64,000 bases of DNA, taken from assembly GCA_035628995.1 (NCBI GenBank), contig DASPIR010000027.1, positions 16,621-80,620 on the forward strand, given 5' to 3'. Within the stretch, counting starts at the first letter, position 1. Each line of letters starts with the position of its first letter. Of the stretch, positions 17,484 to 27,053 are shown one piece after another. The DNA comes from Clostridia bacterium. Lineage in GTDB: Bacteria; Bacillota; Clostridia; Lutisporales; Lutisporaceae. The notes beneath the pieces were generated by a model. It was not told the origin of the DNA, ran no database searches, and saw only the letters and a program-made list of their open reading frames with translations. Both the position numbers and the translations under genes were made by a program.

Positions 17484-18131
17484 ATGATAAAAGTGCTGTT
17501 GGTTGATGATCAGGATATTTTGGTGGAAGGGCTCAAGATGATACTGGGGAAGGAAGAGGACATACAGATCTGCGGAACTGCCAACAATGGCAGGAAGGCC
17601 TATGAGACATGCAAATGGAACCGTCCTGATGTTGTGCTGATGGATATAAAGATGCCGGAATTAGACGGGGTAGAAGCGACCGGGATGATAAAAAAGGACT
17701 TTCCAAGTGTCAAAGTAATTGTACTTACCACCTTCAACGATGATGAATACATATATGAGGCTATAAAGAACGGTGCCTCAGGCTACCTACTGAAGGATGC
17801 CTCGCCTGCAGAGATTGCCGGTGCTGTACGCACTGTTTATAATGGAGGCGCACTTATACAGTCTGAGGTTGCTGTTAAGGTGCTGGACAGATTCTCAGAG
17901 CTTGCCAAAGGGAACTTGGAGAGACATTCGGACCCCAGAGTGGAGCTTCTGACCGAGCGGGAGATGGAGATATGCCGCCTTATAGCTGAAGGAAAGAATA
18001 ATAAAGAAATCGCAGGCGAGCTGTATTTAAGTGAAGGAACTGTAAAGAACCATATTACAAGGGTGCTTATAAAGCTGGAACTTCGGGACAGGACGCAGCT
18101 GGCGGTATTTACAATAAAGAATGATCTATAG
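17484..18131 (+). CDS. NarL/LuxR-family response regulator
   Basis: Partner of the upstream kinase. The receiver domain has Asp10/11 in VDDQD, phospho-acceptor Asp54 in VLMDIKMPELDG, a Thr in VLTTF and a Lys in YLLKDA. The C-terminal HTH (LTEREMEICRLIAEGKNNKEIAGELYLSEGTVKNH) is a standard GerE/LuxR domain. AGGAGGG precedes the ATG at 17484; the longer frame from 17436 overlaps the kinase end. The likely target is the ABC exporter operon at 18517-22995, from which it is separated by a repeat. Confidence 0.93.
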   Translation: MIKVLLVDDQDILVEGLKMILGKEEDIQICGTANNGRKAYETCKWNRPDVVLMDIKMPELDGVEATGMIKKDFPSVKVIVLTTFNDDEYIYEAIKNGASGYLLKDASPAEIAGAVRTVYNGGALIQSEVAVKVLDRFSELAKGNLERHSDPRVELLTEREMEICRLIAEGKNNKEIAGELYLSEGTVKNHITRVLIKLELRDRTQLAVFTIKNDL

Positions 18132-18340
18132 AGGAACGGGTAACACGGTTTTCCTGCGGAAAAACACTGAAACCCACGAAATACACGGCGGGATAAATAT
18201 TCTGAAACATAAGTAATAATCGATAATAAGGTAAGTATCTAGATTCACTAAGTCGCTATACAGAATATAAAAGTTAACCGTGTAATTCCGTAGGAATCCG
18301 TGAAGCATCCGTGTGTTCAGTGGTTCCCGTACCTTTACCC
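18132..18340. repeat. Dispersed palindromic repeat, copy 1
   Basis: The left end (GGAACGGGTAACACGGTTTT, then GGAAAAACACTGAAA) and the right end (TTAACCGTGTAATTCCGTAG, ATCCGTGTGTTCAGTGG, CCCGTACC) are imperfect inverted copies. The same element occurs again at 31930-32219. The interior (about 18195-18270) looks like a decayed form of the element nested in copy 2. The rest of the 385-bp spacer, 18341-18516, carries CTCGGGTCTCGAGTCTTGTA-like repeat sequence and no gene that I can see. Confidence 0.8.
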
Positions 18341-18516
18341 GTAAGGAATACCCTGACTGTCTCGGGTCTCGAGTCTTGTATCTCGTATCTGACGCAGTCA
18401 TTATTTTTTGTGCGAAAAGTCATGGGGTAAGCTGCACAATATGTGATTTAAGACACAAGAAATGCAGTTTCTGAAAATGTAAAATGATACTGTAAGATAA
18501 CTTTGGAGGGATTTAA

Positions 18517-19515
18517 ATGAAAAGGATATTGATTGTTATATTTGCACTTCTTCTTGCAGTGCCATTGGCAAGCTGCAGCTTCGACAGTCTGGGAGATTAC
18601 AAGAAGGCGGTAGAAAAAACCGAGCAAATAAAAAAAGGCCAGACATCAGGAGAATTCTCAATTGTGGTGGATTTTAAAACTGAAGGAATGACGGAAGATG
18701 AGATAAAAGAGATAAATTACTTTAAGGACATGAAAGGAAGCTTCAACGCAGCTTTAGATGAGGATGCTGGAAAGGGAATAATCAGAAGCTACCTGAATTT
18801 CGGCGGACTGGGCTTTGATTTTGACCTATTCATGAACGGAAAAGAAGTATTCATGAAGCTGCCGATAGTAGGCAAATATATAAGGCTTGATGAAATGCAG
18901 ACTCAAATGATTGCCGAGCAGCAGGCTGACGGGGAACAGGAGTTTATTTCCAAGGAAACATTGGATGAACTTAATGCAAAATGGCTTGGAATGCTTACAA
19001 AAGAAGACATTTTCAAGGGTAAGGACATAGTGCTCACCACTCCTGACGGTGAGGTAAAGACAACGGAATACACCATAAAGCTGAATGATGAGCAGATTAA
19101 AAAACTGGCATCGGACACAATGGATATACTTTCAAAAGATGAAAAGCTCAAAGATAACTACGAAGAGCGTATTAAAAAGAATATAGAGCCGCTAAAGGAC
19201 ACATCCTTTGAAAAGCTGTTTTCCGATATGAAGGAAAACATGAAGGATTATACATCTGAAGGTTTCAGTTATACTGCTTATGTAGATATTGACGGGTATA
19301 TAGTCAATGAAATAATTGAGTTTGCACCGAAGTTTAAAGATGCTGAGATGCCGGTCAGTATGGTGAGCTACAGGCTGGATATAAAGAACTGGGATATTAA
19401 CAAGGAACAGAAGTTTGATTTTCCCGTGCTGACAGAGGAAAACACTTTTGACATGGATCAGATGGAGCAAACCATGCCGTTCATGATGGAAGACCTGTTC
19501 AATAATAAGAATTAG
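18517..19515 (+). CDS. Lipoprotein, LolA-like fold suspected
   Basis: A 332-residue surface lipoprotein: signal peptide MKRILIVIFALLLAVPLASC with lipobox LASC (Cys20). The mature part is rich in charged residues and in beta-strand patterns such as GKEVFMKLPIVGKYIRL and SYTAYVDIDGYIVNE, typical of the LolA/LppX-like lipoproteins of Firmicutes that are built on a half-barrel. I cannot assign a named family. The gene is directly upstream (12 bases) of an ABC exporter, so it may sense or bind its substrate. GGAGGG precedes the ATG. Confidence 0.8.
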   Translation: MKRILIVIFALLLAVPLASCSFDSLGDYKKAVEKTEQIKKGQTSGEFSIVVDFKTEGMTEDEIKEINYFKDMKGSFNAALDEDAGKGIIRSYLNFGGLGFDFDLFMNGKEVFMKLPIVGKYIRLDEMQTQMIAEQQADGEQEFISKETLDELNAKWLGMLTKEDIFKGKDIVLTTPDGEVKTTEYTIKLNDEQIKKLASDTMDILSKDEKLKDNYEERIKKNIEPLKDTSFEKLFSDMKENMKDYTSEGFSYTAYVDIDGYIVNEIIEFAPKFKDAEMPVSMVSYRLDIKNWDINKEQKFDFPVLTEENTFDMDQMEQTMPFMMEDLFNNKN

Positions 19516-19527
19516 AGGGTGATGGAT

Positions 19528-20463
19528 ATGACGCTGTTAAAGGTTGAAGACTTGCATAAGGATTATGGCAGTACAAAGGCAGTGGATGGAGTCAGCTTCC
19601 ATGTGGAGCAGGGGGAAGTGTTCGGATTGCTTGGCCCCAATGGAGCTGGGAAGTCTACGATTATTTCAATGGTATCCACTCTGATAGCTCCAACAAAAGG
19701 AGAGATATTTTTTGAAGGCAGGAATATTTTTGCAGAAACTAAATCGCTCAGGCAGAAGCTTGGAGTGGTGCCTCAGGATATAGCCCTGTATCCCACCTTG
19801 TCTGGTTATGAGAATTTGAGATTCTGGGGGAGCATGTATGGCTTGAAGGGCGAAGGATTAAAGAAAAGAGTCGGTGAAGTGGCAGAAATAATAGGGCTGA
19901 ACGGCCGTTTGAAGGATCGGGTGGATAAATACTCCGGAGGGATGAAGAGAAGGCTCAATATTGGGGCAGCACTCCTGCACAAGCCTGAGCTGCTTATAAT
20001 GGATGAACCCACCGTAGGCATAGACCCGCAGTCAAGGAATCATATATTGGATACAGTGCTGGAGCTTAACCGGCAGGGGATGACAATAATCTACACCAGC
20101 CACTACATGGAAGAGGTGGAGTACCTGTGCAGCCGCATCTGCATCATGGATCAGGGAAGGATCATAGCCTCCGGAACCCAGGAGGAGCTGGTGGAGCTTA
20201 TAAAAGGGGAAACACAAGTAAGCCTGAAGCTCGATAAGCTGGATAAGGATATACTTGAAAGACTTAGGTCGATAAGGGAAGTAGCCAAGGCGGAGCTGGT
20301 ACTGGATGAAATAGCTATATCGGGTGAAAACGTTGATATAATACTGGCAGATATTATTGCCAGGGTAACAGAGAATGGAAGGCGCATTTCTTCTATTGAC
20401 GTCAAGAAGCCAAACCTCGAAGCTGTTTTCCTTCACTTGACAGGAAAGGCTCTGAGGGATTAA
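19528..20463 (+). CDS. ABC-2 exporter ATPase
   Basis: ATP-binding subunit of about 311 residues: Walker A GPNGAGKST, signature YSGGMKRRLNIGAALLHKPELLIMDEPTVGIDP including Walker B, switch His in YTSHYMEE. The C-terminal 80 residues are the extension common in NatA/DrrA-type ATPases. ATG 19528 follows GAGGGTG at normal spacing; the two upstream starts are inside that site. Operonic with the two permeases that follow. Candidate substrates are antimicrobial peptides or lipids, by analogy with DesKR/LiaRS-linked exporters. Confidence 0.92.
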   Translation: MTLLKVEDLHKDYGSTKAVDGVSFHVEQGEVFGLLGPNGAGKSTIISMVSTLIAPTKGEIFFEGRNIFAETKSLRQKLGVVPQDIALYPTLSGYENLRFWGSMYGLKGEGLKKRVGEVAEIIGLNGRLKDRVDKYSGGMKRRLNIGAALLHKPELLIMDEPTVGIDPQSRNHILDTVLELNRQGMTIIYTSHYMEEVEYLCSRICIMDQGRIIASGTQEELVELIKGETQVSLKLDKLDKDILERLRSIREVAKAELVLDEIAISGENVDIILADIIARVTENGRRISSIDVKKPNLEAVFLHLTGKALRD

Positions 20464-20474
20464 GGAGAATGGGT

Positions 20475-21860
20475 ATGAAGCTTATAAGCATTATAACAAA
20501 GGATTTAAAAACGATACTGAGTGATAAGAAGGCTTTGGCGGTAATCATATTCATGCCCCTGGTGCTTATGGTGATATTGAGTTCTGCTTTGAAAGGGAAC
20601 TTCATTAGCGGAGGCGCAGGGGATATGACAAAGGTAAGCATAGCTGTTGTGAAGCAATACGACAGGGAATATGACTCCCAGAGGTTTGACAGCACCTTAA
20701 GCAATGGTTTCCTTGCTCAGGGAATGGGTGACGAGGCTGCGGAGGAGCTAAGAGCGACCAGTGACGACGTTGATCCGGAGGAAATATTTTTTGAGGATTT
20801 TCTAGGCAGTGAAGAGGTAAGCAAAATAATAGCATACAGGATAGAGGAGGAGGACAGGGCTCTTGAGCTCCTGAAAAGCGGAGAAGTTTCTGCGGCTGTT
20901 CTTCTTCCTGAGAATTTTGTATATGATATGAAGATAAATCTGCTCACACCCTTCAGGAATAAGGTGGATATCAAAGTAATGACGCATCCGGACAGGAGCA
21001 TAAGCGGTCAGGTGGTTCAGAGTGTTGTGGAGGCTTATTCTGATGCAATGACTTCGGTTGTAATAGGCAAGAATGTTCTTATTGAGGCTGCTATGGAGCA
21101 GGACCTTGCGGGCGACGGCTTCAAGGGCATGAAGGACGCAATGGACGGAATCACCAATGTAATGAAGAGTATCAGGATAAACATTAATGATATCTCGGTG
21201 GAAGGCAGGAAGAATATTTCCAGTTTCGATTATTATGCTGTGGCTATGCTGGCGATGTTCATACTCTTTGCCGCAAGTCACGGCGGGAGAATGCTTCTGG
21301 AGGAAAAGGAGAACATAACCTACCAGAGGATGATAATAGCCGGCACAACGAAACTTGGAATACTGGCAGGCAAGTTCTTTACTGTATTCTTGATTGCCTT
21401 GCTTCAGATGGGTATTATGATTGCATTCTCACATTTTGTTTTGAAGGTTCAGTGGGGCGGCACAACTCCTATTTTACTAATAAGTCTCAGCGCCGCATTT
21501 GCAATTGCAGGGATAGGGAGCGCTCTTGCAGCAGCCACTTATAAGGCAGGAAATTATAAAATGGCCAGCATATTTGAGACAGCGTTTATACAGACTATGG
21601 CACTACTGGGAGGCAGCTTCTTCCCAATAGACATTATGCCATCAATATTTCAGAAGCTCAGTGTTATATCAGTTAATGGGGTAGTTTTGAAAGCATATCT
21701 TAAGATCATGAGGGGATATGGGACAGCGGAGGTAATGAGTCACATTGCCATACTAGCAAGTATCGGGGTTTTGTTTGCACTGTTATCGTTGATTATACTC
21801 AGAGAGAAGGGAGGGATTGCGGATGCTAAGTATAATCAGGTTAAGACTCTTAAGGCTTAA
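20475..21860 (+). CDS. ABC-2 family permease, subunit 1
   Basis: Membrane subunit with one N-terminal helix (ALAVIIFMPLVLMVILSSAL), a long extracytoplasmic domain (about residues 40-250), and five or so C-terminal helices, the YhgE/NatB-like ABC-2 layout. The helical C-terminal half includes FLIALLQMGIMIAFSHFVLK. ATG 20475 follows AAGGAG at seven bases. It ends 38 bases inside the next permease gene. It likely forms a heterodimer with the next gene product. Confidence 0.88.
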   Translation: MKLISIITKDLKTILSDKKALAVIIFMPLVLMVILSSALKGNFISGGAGDMTKVSIAVVKQYDREYDSQRFDSTLSNGFLAQGMGDEAAEELRATSDDVDPEEIFFEDFLGSEEVSKIIAYRIEEEDRALELLKSGEVSAAVLLPENFVYDMKINLLTPFRNKVDIKVMTHPDRSISGQVVQSVVEAYSDAMTSVVIGKNVLIEAAMEQDLAGDGFKGMKDAMDGITNVMKSIRININDISVEGRKNISSFDYYAVAMLAMFILFAASHGGRMLLEEKENITYQRMIIAGTTKLGILAGKFFTVFLIALLQMGIMIAFSHFVLKVQWGGTTPILLISLSAAFAIAGIGSALAAATYKAGNYKMASIFETAFIQTMALLGGSFFPIDIMPSIFQKLSVISVNGVVLKAYLKIMRGYGTAEVMSHIAILASIGVLFALLSLIILREKGGIADAKYNQVKTLKA

Positions 21861-22995
21861 GGACGAGATAGTGGTATTTGTGCTGATGACTGTCATGGCC
21901 TTTGGCCTCACCGCAATATTCGGGGCCTCCTTCGATGGGTTCAGACCTACAGTGCTGATTGTAGATGAGGATAAAGGCAGCTATTCGGAGGTTTTCATAA
22001 ATGAGCTAAAGGATAATAACGCTATTAACTTCGCAGCCTCAGATATGAAAAATGCAACAGCAGAAGTGGAAGAGGGCAAGGTACTTGCTGCATTGGTAAT
22101 ACAGAAAGGGTTTAGTGAGGATATAAAAGGCGGTGAGCGGGTATCGCTGGGAGTAATGAAGATTAAAGATGATACTTTGATACTCACCCTTCAGAAGCTG
22201 GTATCCGGGATTGCGCAGAAAATGGCAGGGGGAACAAGGATAGCAGATATCACAGCAGATTTCATACAGGCTCAGAAGCCTGAAGTTGAGCGGCAGGCTG
22301 TGACGGCAGCTGCATACGGAGATGTGATGGACGCTTGGAAATACAAGAGGCCTATAGAGGTAACATCTTCTGTTGCTGAAACTGGATCAAGCAGCAGTTA
22401 TAACAACTTGAAGCATTCGATGATTGGCTTCTCTTTATTCTTCTCGATGTACACAATGGTGTTTGGAATAGGTACAATATTAAATGACAGACAGTACAAG
22501 ACCTGGCAGAGGATGCTCATTTCACCCGTATCCAAGGCGTCGATACTTGGGGGCAGCATGGTGGTGGCATATATCACCGGTGCCATTCAAATAGGAGTAT
22601 TGATACTTGGAGGCAAATATCTGCTGGGAATAGACTGGGGAAGCAGTATACCGGGAGTCTTGATGGTAGCGGCAGCATTTGTATTCACTGTTACCGCAAT
22701 GGGCTTGCTGCTGTCAGGTGTGGTAAAGACCCACGCTCAGCTTTCTGCGATAACTCCGGTGGTGCTTACCAGCACTTCAATGCTCGGAGGCTGCATGTGG
22801 CCATTAGAGATAGTCAATTCAAAGCTGATGTTGTTTTTGGCTGAGCTTACACCTCAGAAATGGGCGGTACAGGGTATGGAAAGCATAGCTAGCAAGGGCA
22901 TGGGCTTTGAAGCGGCGGTTTTACCGACACTTGTGCTTTTGGCAATGGGGATGGTTTTCTTTGCTGCAGGGGTGAAGGTCATGAAGTTCGATTGA
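21823..22995 (+). CDS. ABC-2 family permease, subunit 2
   Basis: A second permease of 390 residues with the same architecture as its neighbour: one N-terminal helix (VFVLMTVMAFGLTAIFGASF), an external domain, and a five-helix C-terminal bundle ending LVLLAMGMVFFAAGVKVMKF. The LGGCMWPLEIV and ISPVSKASILGG motifs match ABC-2 permeases. GGGAGGG precedes the ATG, which lies within the previous gene, indicating translational coupling. It is the last gene before tRNA-Val. Confidence 0.88.
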   Translation: MLSIIRLRLLRLKDEIVVFVLMTVMAFGLTAIFGASFDGFRPTVLIVDEDKGSYSEVFINELKDNNAINFAASDMKNATAEVEEGKVLAALVIQKGFSEDIKGGERVSLGVMKIKDDTLILTLQKLVSGIAQKMAGGTRIADITADFIQAQKPEVERQAVTAAAYGDVMDAWKYKRPIEVTSSVAETGSSSSYNNLKHSMIGFSLFFSMYTMVFGIGTILNDRQYKTWQRMLISPVSKASILGGSMVVAYITGAIQIGVLILGGKYLLGIDWGSSIPGVLMVAAAFVFTVTAMGLLLSGVVKTHAQLSAITPVVLTSTSMLGGCMWPLEIVNSKLMLFLAELTPQKWAVQGMESIASKGMGFEAAVLPTLVLLAMGMVFFAAGVKVMKFD

Positions 22996-23070
22996 ATTCT
23001 TTAGTAAAAAGTCAAAATATTATGGATAATATTTACAAGCAGAGTTATAATATATATATATCTATTGAGT

Positions 23071-23147
23071 GGGGGATTAACTCAGCTGGTTAGAGTGCCA
23101 TCGTCACAAGGTGGAAGTCGCAGGTTCGAGCCCCGTATCCCCCACCA
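23071..23147 (+). tRNA. tRNA-Val (CAC), CCA encoded
   Basis: A 77-base cloverleaf: 7-bp acceptor stem GGGGGAT/ATCCCCC, D stem ACTC/GAGT, anticodon stem CCATC/GGTGG with loop GTCACAA, T loop TTCGAGC, and encoded ACCA. U33 is followed by CAC, so it reads GUG valine codons. Oddities: position 32 is G rather than a pyrimidine, and the T stem contains one A.C and one G.U pair. Confidence 0.9.
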
Positions 23148-23277
23148 TTCCTATGAAATTGCAGAGCTGCCGTGAGGCTGTTCTATTTTTTTGTATTTTT
23201 AGACGTTTTTGTGACGCTGTTTGGGATAGAATAAATGTATATGAATTTAGAAAATACGCGGTGAAAGGATGATTAAT

Positions 23278-24960
23278 ATGGAGAATAAAGTACCTAGCGA
23301 CATAGAAATAGCTCAGCAGGCGAAAATGAAGCCTGTATCAGAGATTGCAGAACAGTGGGGAATACAAGAGGATGAGCTGGAGCTTTACGGGAAATATAAG
23401 GCAAAAATCAACCTCAGCATTTTTGATAGACTTAAGGATAAGCCTGATGGCAAACTGATATTGGTTACGGCTATCACTCCAACTCCAGCAGGAGAAGGCA
23501 AGTCAACAACTACAGTAGGCTTAGGCCAGGCGCTTAACAAAATAGGCAAAAAAACAGTAATTGCCTTAAGAGAACCATCTTTGGGCCCGGTTTTCGGGGT
23601 GAAAGGCGGAGCTGCAGGCGGCGGCTATGCCCAGGTAGTGCCTATGGAGGATATCAATCTCCATTTTACTGGTGATATGCATGCTATAACAACAGCTAAC
23701 AACCTGCTTTCTGCAATAATAGACAATCATTTCAATAATGGAAATTCACTGAATATAGACCCAAGACAGATAGTTTGGAAAAGAGTAATGGATATGAACG
23801 ACAGGGCGCTCCGTGAGGTGGTTGTAGGCCTTGGAGGCAAAGCCAACGGCTTTGTAAGACAGGATGGCTTCATGATTACTGTGGCTTCTGAAATAATGGC
23901 TATTCTCTGCCTTTCCAATGATTTGATGGATTTGAAGGAAAGACTCGGGAGAATGGTTATTGCATATAACTTTGCGGGCGGACCGGTTACATGTGCTGAT
24001 TTAAAGGTTCAGGGAGCAATGGCAATGCTTATGAAGGATGCAATAAAACCTAACCTGGTGCAGACACTGGAGAATACACCAGCACTTATACACGGCGGAC
24101 CTTTTGCCAATATAGCTCACGGCTGCAACAGCATAATGGCTACCAAGCTGGGACTTAAGCTTGGTGAATACCTTGTTACAGAGGCAGGCTTCGGTGCTGA
24201 CCTTGGAGCAGAGAAGTTCCTGGACATCAAATGCCGCTATGGAGGATTAAAGCCTTCAGCTGTTGTAATAGTAGCAACTATTCGTGCTCTTAAGATGCAT
24301 GGCGGAGTAGTAAAGGCGGAGTTGGGCAAAGAAAATCTTGAAGCAGTGGATAAAGGCTTTGCAAACCTTGAAAAACAGGTTGAAAATATCCGCAGGTTCG
24401 GACTGCCTGCAATGATTGCTGTAAACCGTTTTGTAAGTGATACAGAGGCAGAAATTGAACTCCTTATCAAGAAGTGCAAAATTTATGGTGTGGAAGTTTC
24501 ACTGAACGAGTGTTGGGAAAAAGGCGGAGAAGGTGGAATACATATGGCTGAAACCTTGGTGAAGATGGTAGAGGCTTCAGCGCCTGATTTCAAGTACCTT
24601 TATGATGTTGAAATGCCTATAGCAGATAAGATAGATGCAATAGTAAAAGAAATCTATGGTGGAGACGGCGTAGTTTTCTCTTCTAAAGCTCAAAAGGAGA
24701 TAAAGAAGCTGGTGGAAATAGGCTTGGATAAGCTGCCTATATGCATGGCAAAGACACAGTATTCACTGTCTGATGATCCAAGTCTTTTAGGTGCTCCAAA
24801 GGGCTTCAAGGTAAATGTAAAAGAGGTAAGGGTATCTGCCGGAGCAGGCTTCATAGTATGTCTGACAGGAGATATAATGATAATGCCGGGACTTCCAAAG
24901 GTACCAGCCGCAGAAAAAATTGACATCGATGAGAATGGCGTAATCACAGGATTATTCTAA
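23278..24960 (+). CDS. fhs: Formate-tetrahydrofolate ligase
   Basis: Cytoplasmic ligase (560 residues) that interconverts formate, ATP and THF with 10-formyl-THF. The P-loop [20 protein letters not shown] (around residues 66-85), [22 protein letters not shown] and the C-terminal [11 protein letters not shown] are family hallmarks. The ATG at 23278 follows AAAGGA at nine bases; an in-frame ATG three codons earlier abuts that site. It is directly followed by hutU and ftcD. This suggests it runs in reverse here, yielding formate and ATP from one-carbon units released from histidine, though a Wood-Ljungdahl or purine role is equally possible. Confidence 0.97.
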   Translation: MENKVPSDIEIAQQAKMKPVSEIAEQWGIQEDELELYGKYKAKINLSIFDRLKDKPDGKLILVTAITPTPAGEGKSTTTVGLGQALNKIGKKTVIALREPSLGPVFGVKGGAAGGGYAQVVPMEDINLHFTGDMHAITTANNLLSAIIDNHFNNGNSLNIDPRQIVWKRVMDMNDRALREVVVGLGGKANGFVRQDGFMITVASEIMAILCLSNDLMDLKERLGRMVIAYNFAGGPVTCADLKVQGAMAMLMKDAIKPNLVQTLENTPALIHGGPFANIAHGCNSIMATKLGLKLGEYLVTEAGFGADLGAEKFLDIKCRYGGLKPSAVVIVATIRALKMHGGVVKAELGKENLEAVDKGFANLEKQVENIRRFGLPAMIAVNRFVSDTEAEIELLIKKCKIYGVEVSLNECWEKGGEGGIHMAETLVKMVEASAPDFKYLYDVEMPIADKIDAIVKEIYGGDGVVFSSKAQKEIKKLVEIGLDKLPICMAKTQYSLSDDPSLLGAPKGFKVNVKEVRVSAGAGFIVCLTGDIMIMPGLPKVPAAEKIDIDENGVITGLF

Positions 24961-25012
24961 ATATAATGTAAAATGCTGTGTCTTATACAGAATTTTTATG
25001 GGAGGGTTAAAA

Positions 25013-27040
25013 ATGGTCAGTAACCGCGAAATAGCACAAGCAATGATAGTCAAACTTGATAATGTGCTGCCGGAGTATCAGAAATTTGTTGAAGGAATCC
25101 GCAGGGCTCCGGACAGAGGCTTTAAGCTTACCTCTGCCCAGACCGAGACGGCGCTTAAGAATGCGCTTCGTTATATACCGGAAGAACTCCACGAGAAAGT
25201 AGCTCCTGAATTTTTGGAAGAGCTTCTGATAATGGGCAGAATATACGGATATCGTTTCAGACCTGAGGGAGACCTTAAGGCGAAGGGTATAGACGAATAC
25301 AAAGGGAACTGCATTGAAGGCAAGGCATTCCAGGTAATGATAAACAACAACCTCAGCTTTGATATAGCGCTGTACCCCTATGAACTGGTTACCTACGGGG
25401 AGACCGGATCTGTATGCCAGAATTGGATGCAGTACAGATTATTGACAAAGTACCTTGAAACAATGACAAATGAGCAGACTTTGGTTGTGGAATCAGGCCA
25501 TCCGGTAGGATTATTCAGATCCAAGCCTGAGGCTCCAAGGGTAATAATAACCAATGCTCTTATGGTAGGTATGTTTGACAACCCAAAGGATTGGGATATT
25601 GCAGAGCAGATGGGGGTAGCCAACTACGGGCAGATGACTGCCGGAGGCTGGATGTACATAGGACCGCAGGGAATAGTACATGGCACCTTCAACACTCTCT
25701 TGAATGCAGGCAGAAAAATACTTGGGATACCTCAGGATGAGGACCTTAAAGGAAGACTGTTTATTACCTCAGGACTTGGCGGTATGAGCGGAGCTCAGCC
25801 AAAGGCAGTTGAGATTGCAAATGGAGTAGGAATAATTGCTGAAGTGGATTACTCCAGGATAAAAACAAGACTCAATCAGGGTTGGGTTAAAAAGGTATCC
25901 TCAGATCTTAAGGAAGTATTTGAAGCTGCACATGAGTATATGAAGAAGAGGGAGCCTATGTCCATTGCTTATCATGGAAACATAGTTGATCTTCTTGAGT
26001 ATGCAGTGAAAAATGATATTAAGATAGAGCTTCTATCAGATCAGACCTCCTGCCACGCAGTCTATGAAGGGGGCTACTGTCCTCAGGGAGTTTCTTTCGA
26101 GCAGAGGACACAGATGCTGAAGTCTGACAGGGAGAACTTCAAGAAGCTGGTTGACCAGTCCTTGAGAAAGCACTTCGAAATGATAAAGGCATTGGTAGCA
26201 AAGGGGACTTACTTCTTCGACTATGGCAACGCATTCATGAAATCGGTTTATGATGCCGGAGTTAGTGAGATATCCAAGAATGGAATAGACGAGAAGGATG
26301 GATTCATATGGCCTTCCTATGTAGAGGACATCATGGGGCCGGAGCTCTTTGACTATGGCTATGGACCCTTCAGATGGGTATGCCTCAGTGGCAAGCATGA
26401 AGATCTGATAAAAACCGATAAGGCTGCTATGGATTGCATAGACCCCGATAGAAGAGGGCAGGATAGGGACAATTATGTATGGATCAGGGATGCAGAAAAG
26501 AACCAGCTGGTTGTTGGCACCCAAGCAAGGATATTGTACCAGGATGCTATGGGAAGAACAAAAATAGCGCTGAAATTCAACGAAATGGTTAGAAAGGGCG
26601 AAGTAGGGCCGATAATGCTGGGACGTGACCATCACGACGTAAGCGGCACTGACTCTCCTTTCAGGGAAACCTCAAACATAAAGGACGGCAGCAATGTAAT
26701 GGCTGATATGGCTACTCAGTGCTTCGCAGGAAATGCGGCAAGGGGAATGAGCCTTATAGCACTCCATAACGGCGGCGGTGTAGGTATAGGAAAATCCATC
26801 AATGGCGGTTTTGGAATGGTTCTGGATGGCAGCGAAAGAGCTGACAACATACTGAAAACAGCTATGCCCTGGGATGTAATGGGTGGAGTTGCTAGGCGCG
26901 CCTGGGCGAGAAATGAAAACTCAATTACTACAAGTATGGAATACAACAAAGATAATCAAAAAACAGACCATATAACCATACCATATATTCCAAAGGAAGA
27001 GTTGGTTAAGGGCTTGGTCGAAAAGGCATTTAAAAAATAG
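25013..27040 (+). CDS. hutU: Urocanate hydratase
   Basis: NAD+-containing urocanase converting urocanate to imidazolonepropionate in histidine breakdown. At 675 residues it is of the long, eukaryote-like class rather than the ~555-residue Bacillus/Pseudomonas form. Conserved motifs include TAGGWMYIGPQGIVHGT, ITSGLGGMSGAQPKA, the catalytic region around YEGGYCPQGVSFEQRT, and GRDHHDVSGTDSPFRETSNI. ATG 25013 follows GGGAGGG; the frame opens five codons earlier. Operonic with ftcD (13-base gap) and probably with fhs (52-base gap). Genes hutH and hutI are not in the window. Confidence 0.95.
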   Translation: MVSNREIAQAMIVKLDNVLPEYQKFVEGIRRAPDRGFKLTSAQTETALKNALRYIPEELHEKVAPEFLEELLIMGRIYGYRFRPEGDLKAKGIDEYKGNCIEGKAFQVMINNNLSFDIALYPYELVTYGETGSVCQNWMQYRLLTKYLETMTNEQTLVVESGHPVGLFRSKPEAPRVIITNALMVGMFDNPKDWDIAEQMGVANYGQMTAGGWMYIGPQGIVHGTFNTLLNAGRKILGIPQDEDLKGRLFITSGLGGMSGAQPKAVEIANGVGIIAEVDYSRIKTRLNQGWVKKVSSDLKEVFEAAHEYMKKREPMSIAYHGNIVDLLEYAVKNDIKIELLSDQTSCHAVYEGGYCPQGVSFEQRTQMLKSDRENFKKLVDQSLRKHFEMIKALVAKGTYFFDYGNAFMKSVYDAGVSEISKNGIDEKDGFIWPSYVEDIMGPELFDYGYGPFRWVCLSGKHEDLIKTDKAAMDCIDPDRRGQDRDNYVWIRDAEKNQLVVGTQARILYQDAMGRTKIALKFNEMVRKGEVGPIMLGRDHHDVSGTDSPFRETSNIKDGSNVMADMATQCFAGNAARGMSLIALHNGGGVGIGKSINGGFGMVLDGSERADNILKTAMPWDVMGGVARRAWARNENSITTSMEYNKDNQKTDHITIPYIPKEELVKGLVEKAFKK

Positions 27041-27053
27041 GGGGAGACAAAAA

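Noticed and set aside
23148..23277. Possible THF riboswitch before fhs
   Set aside because: The spacer does not show the conserved core of the THF class and has no expression platform that I could fold.
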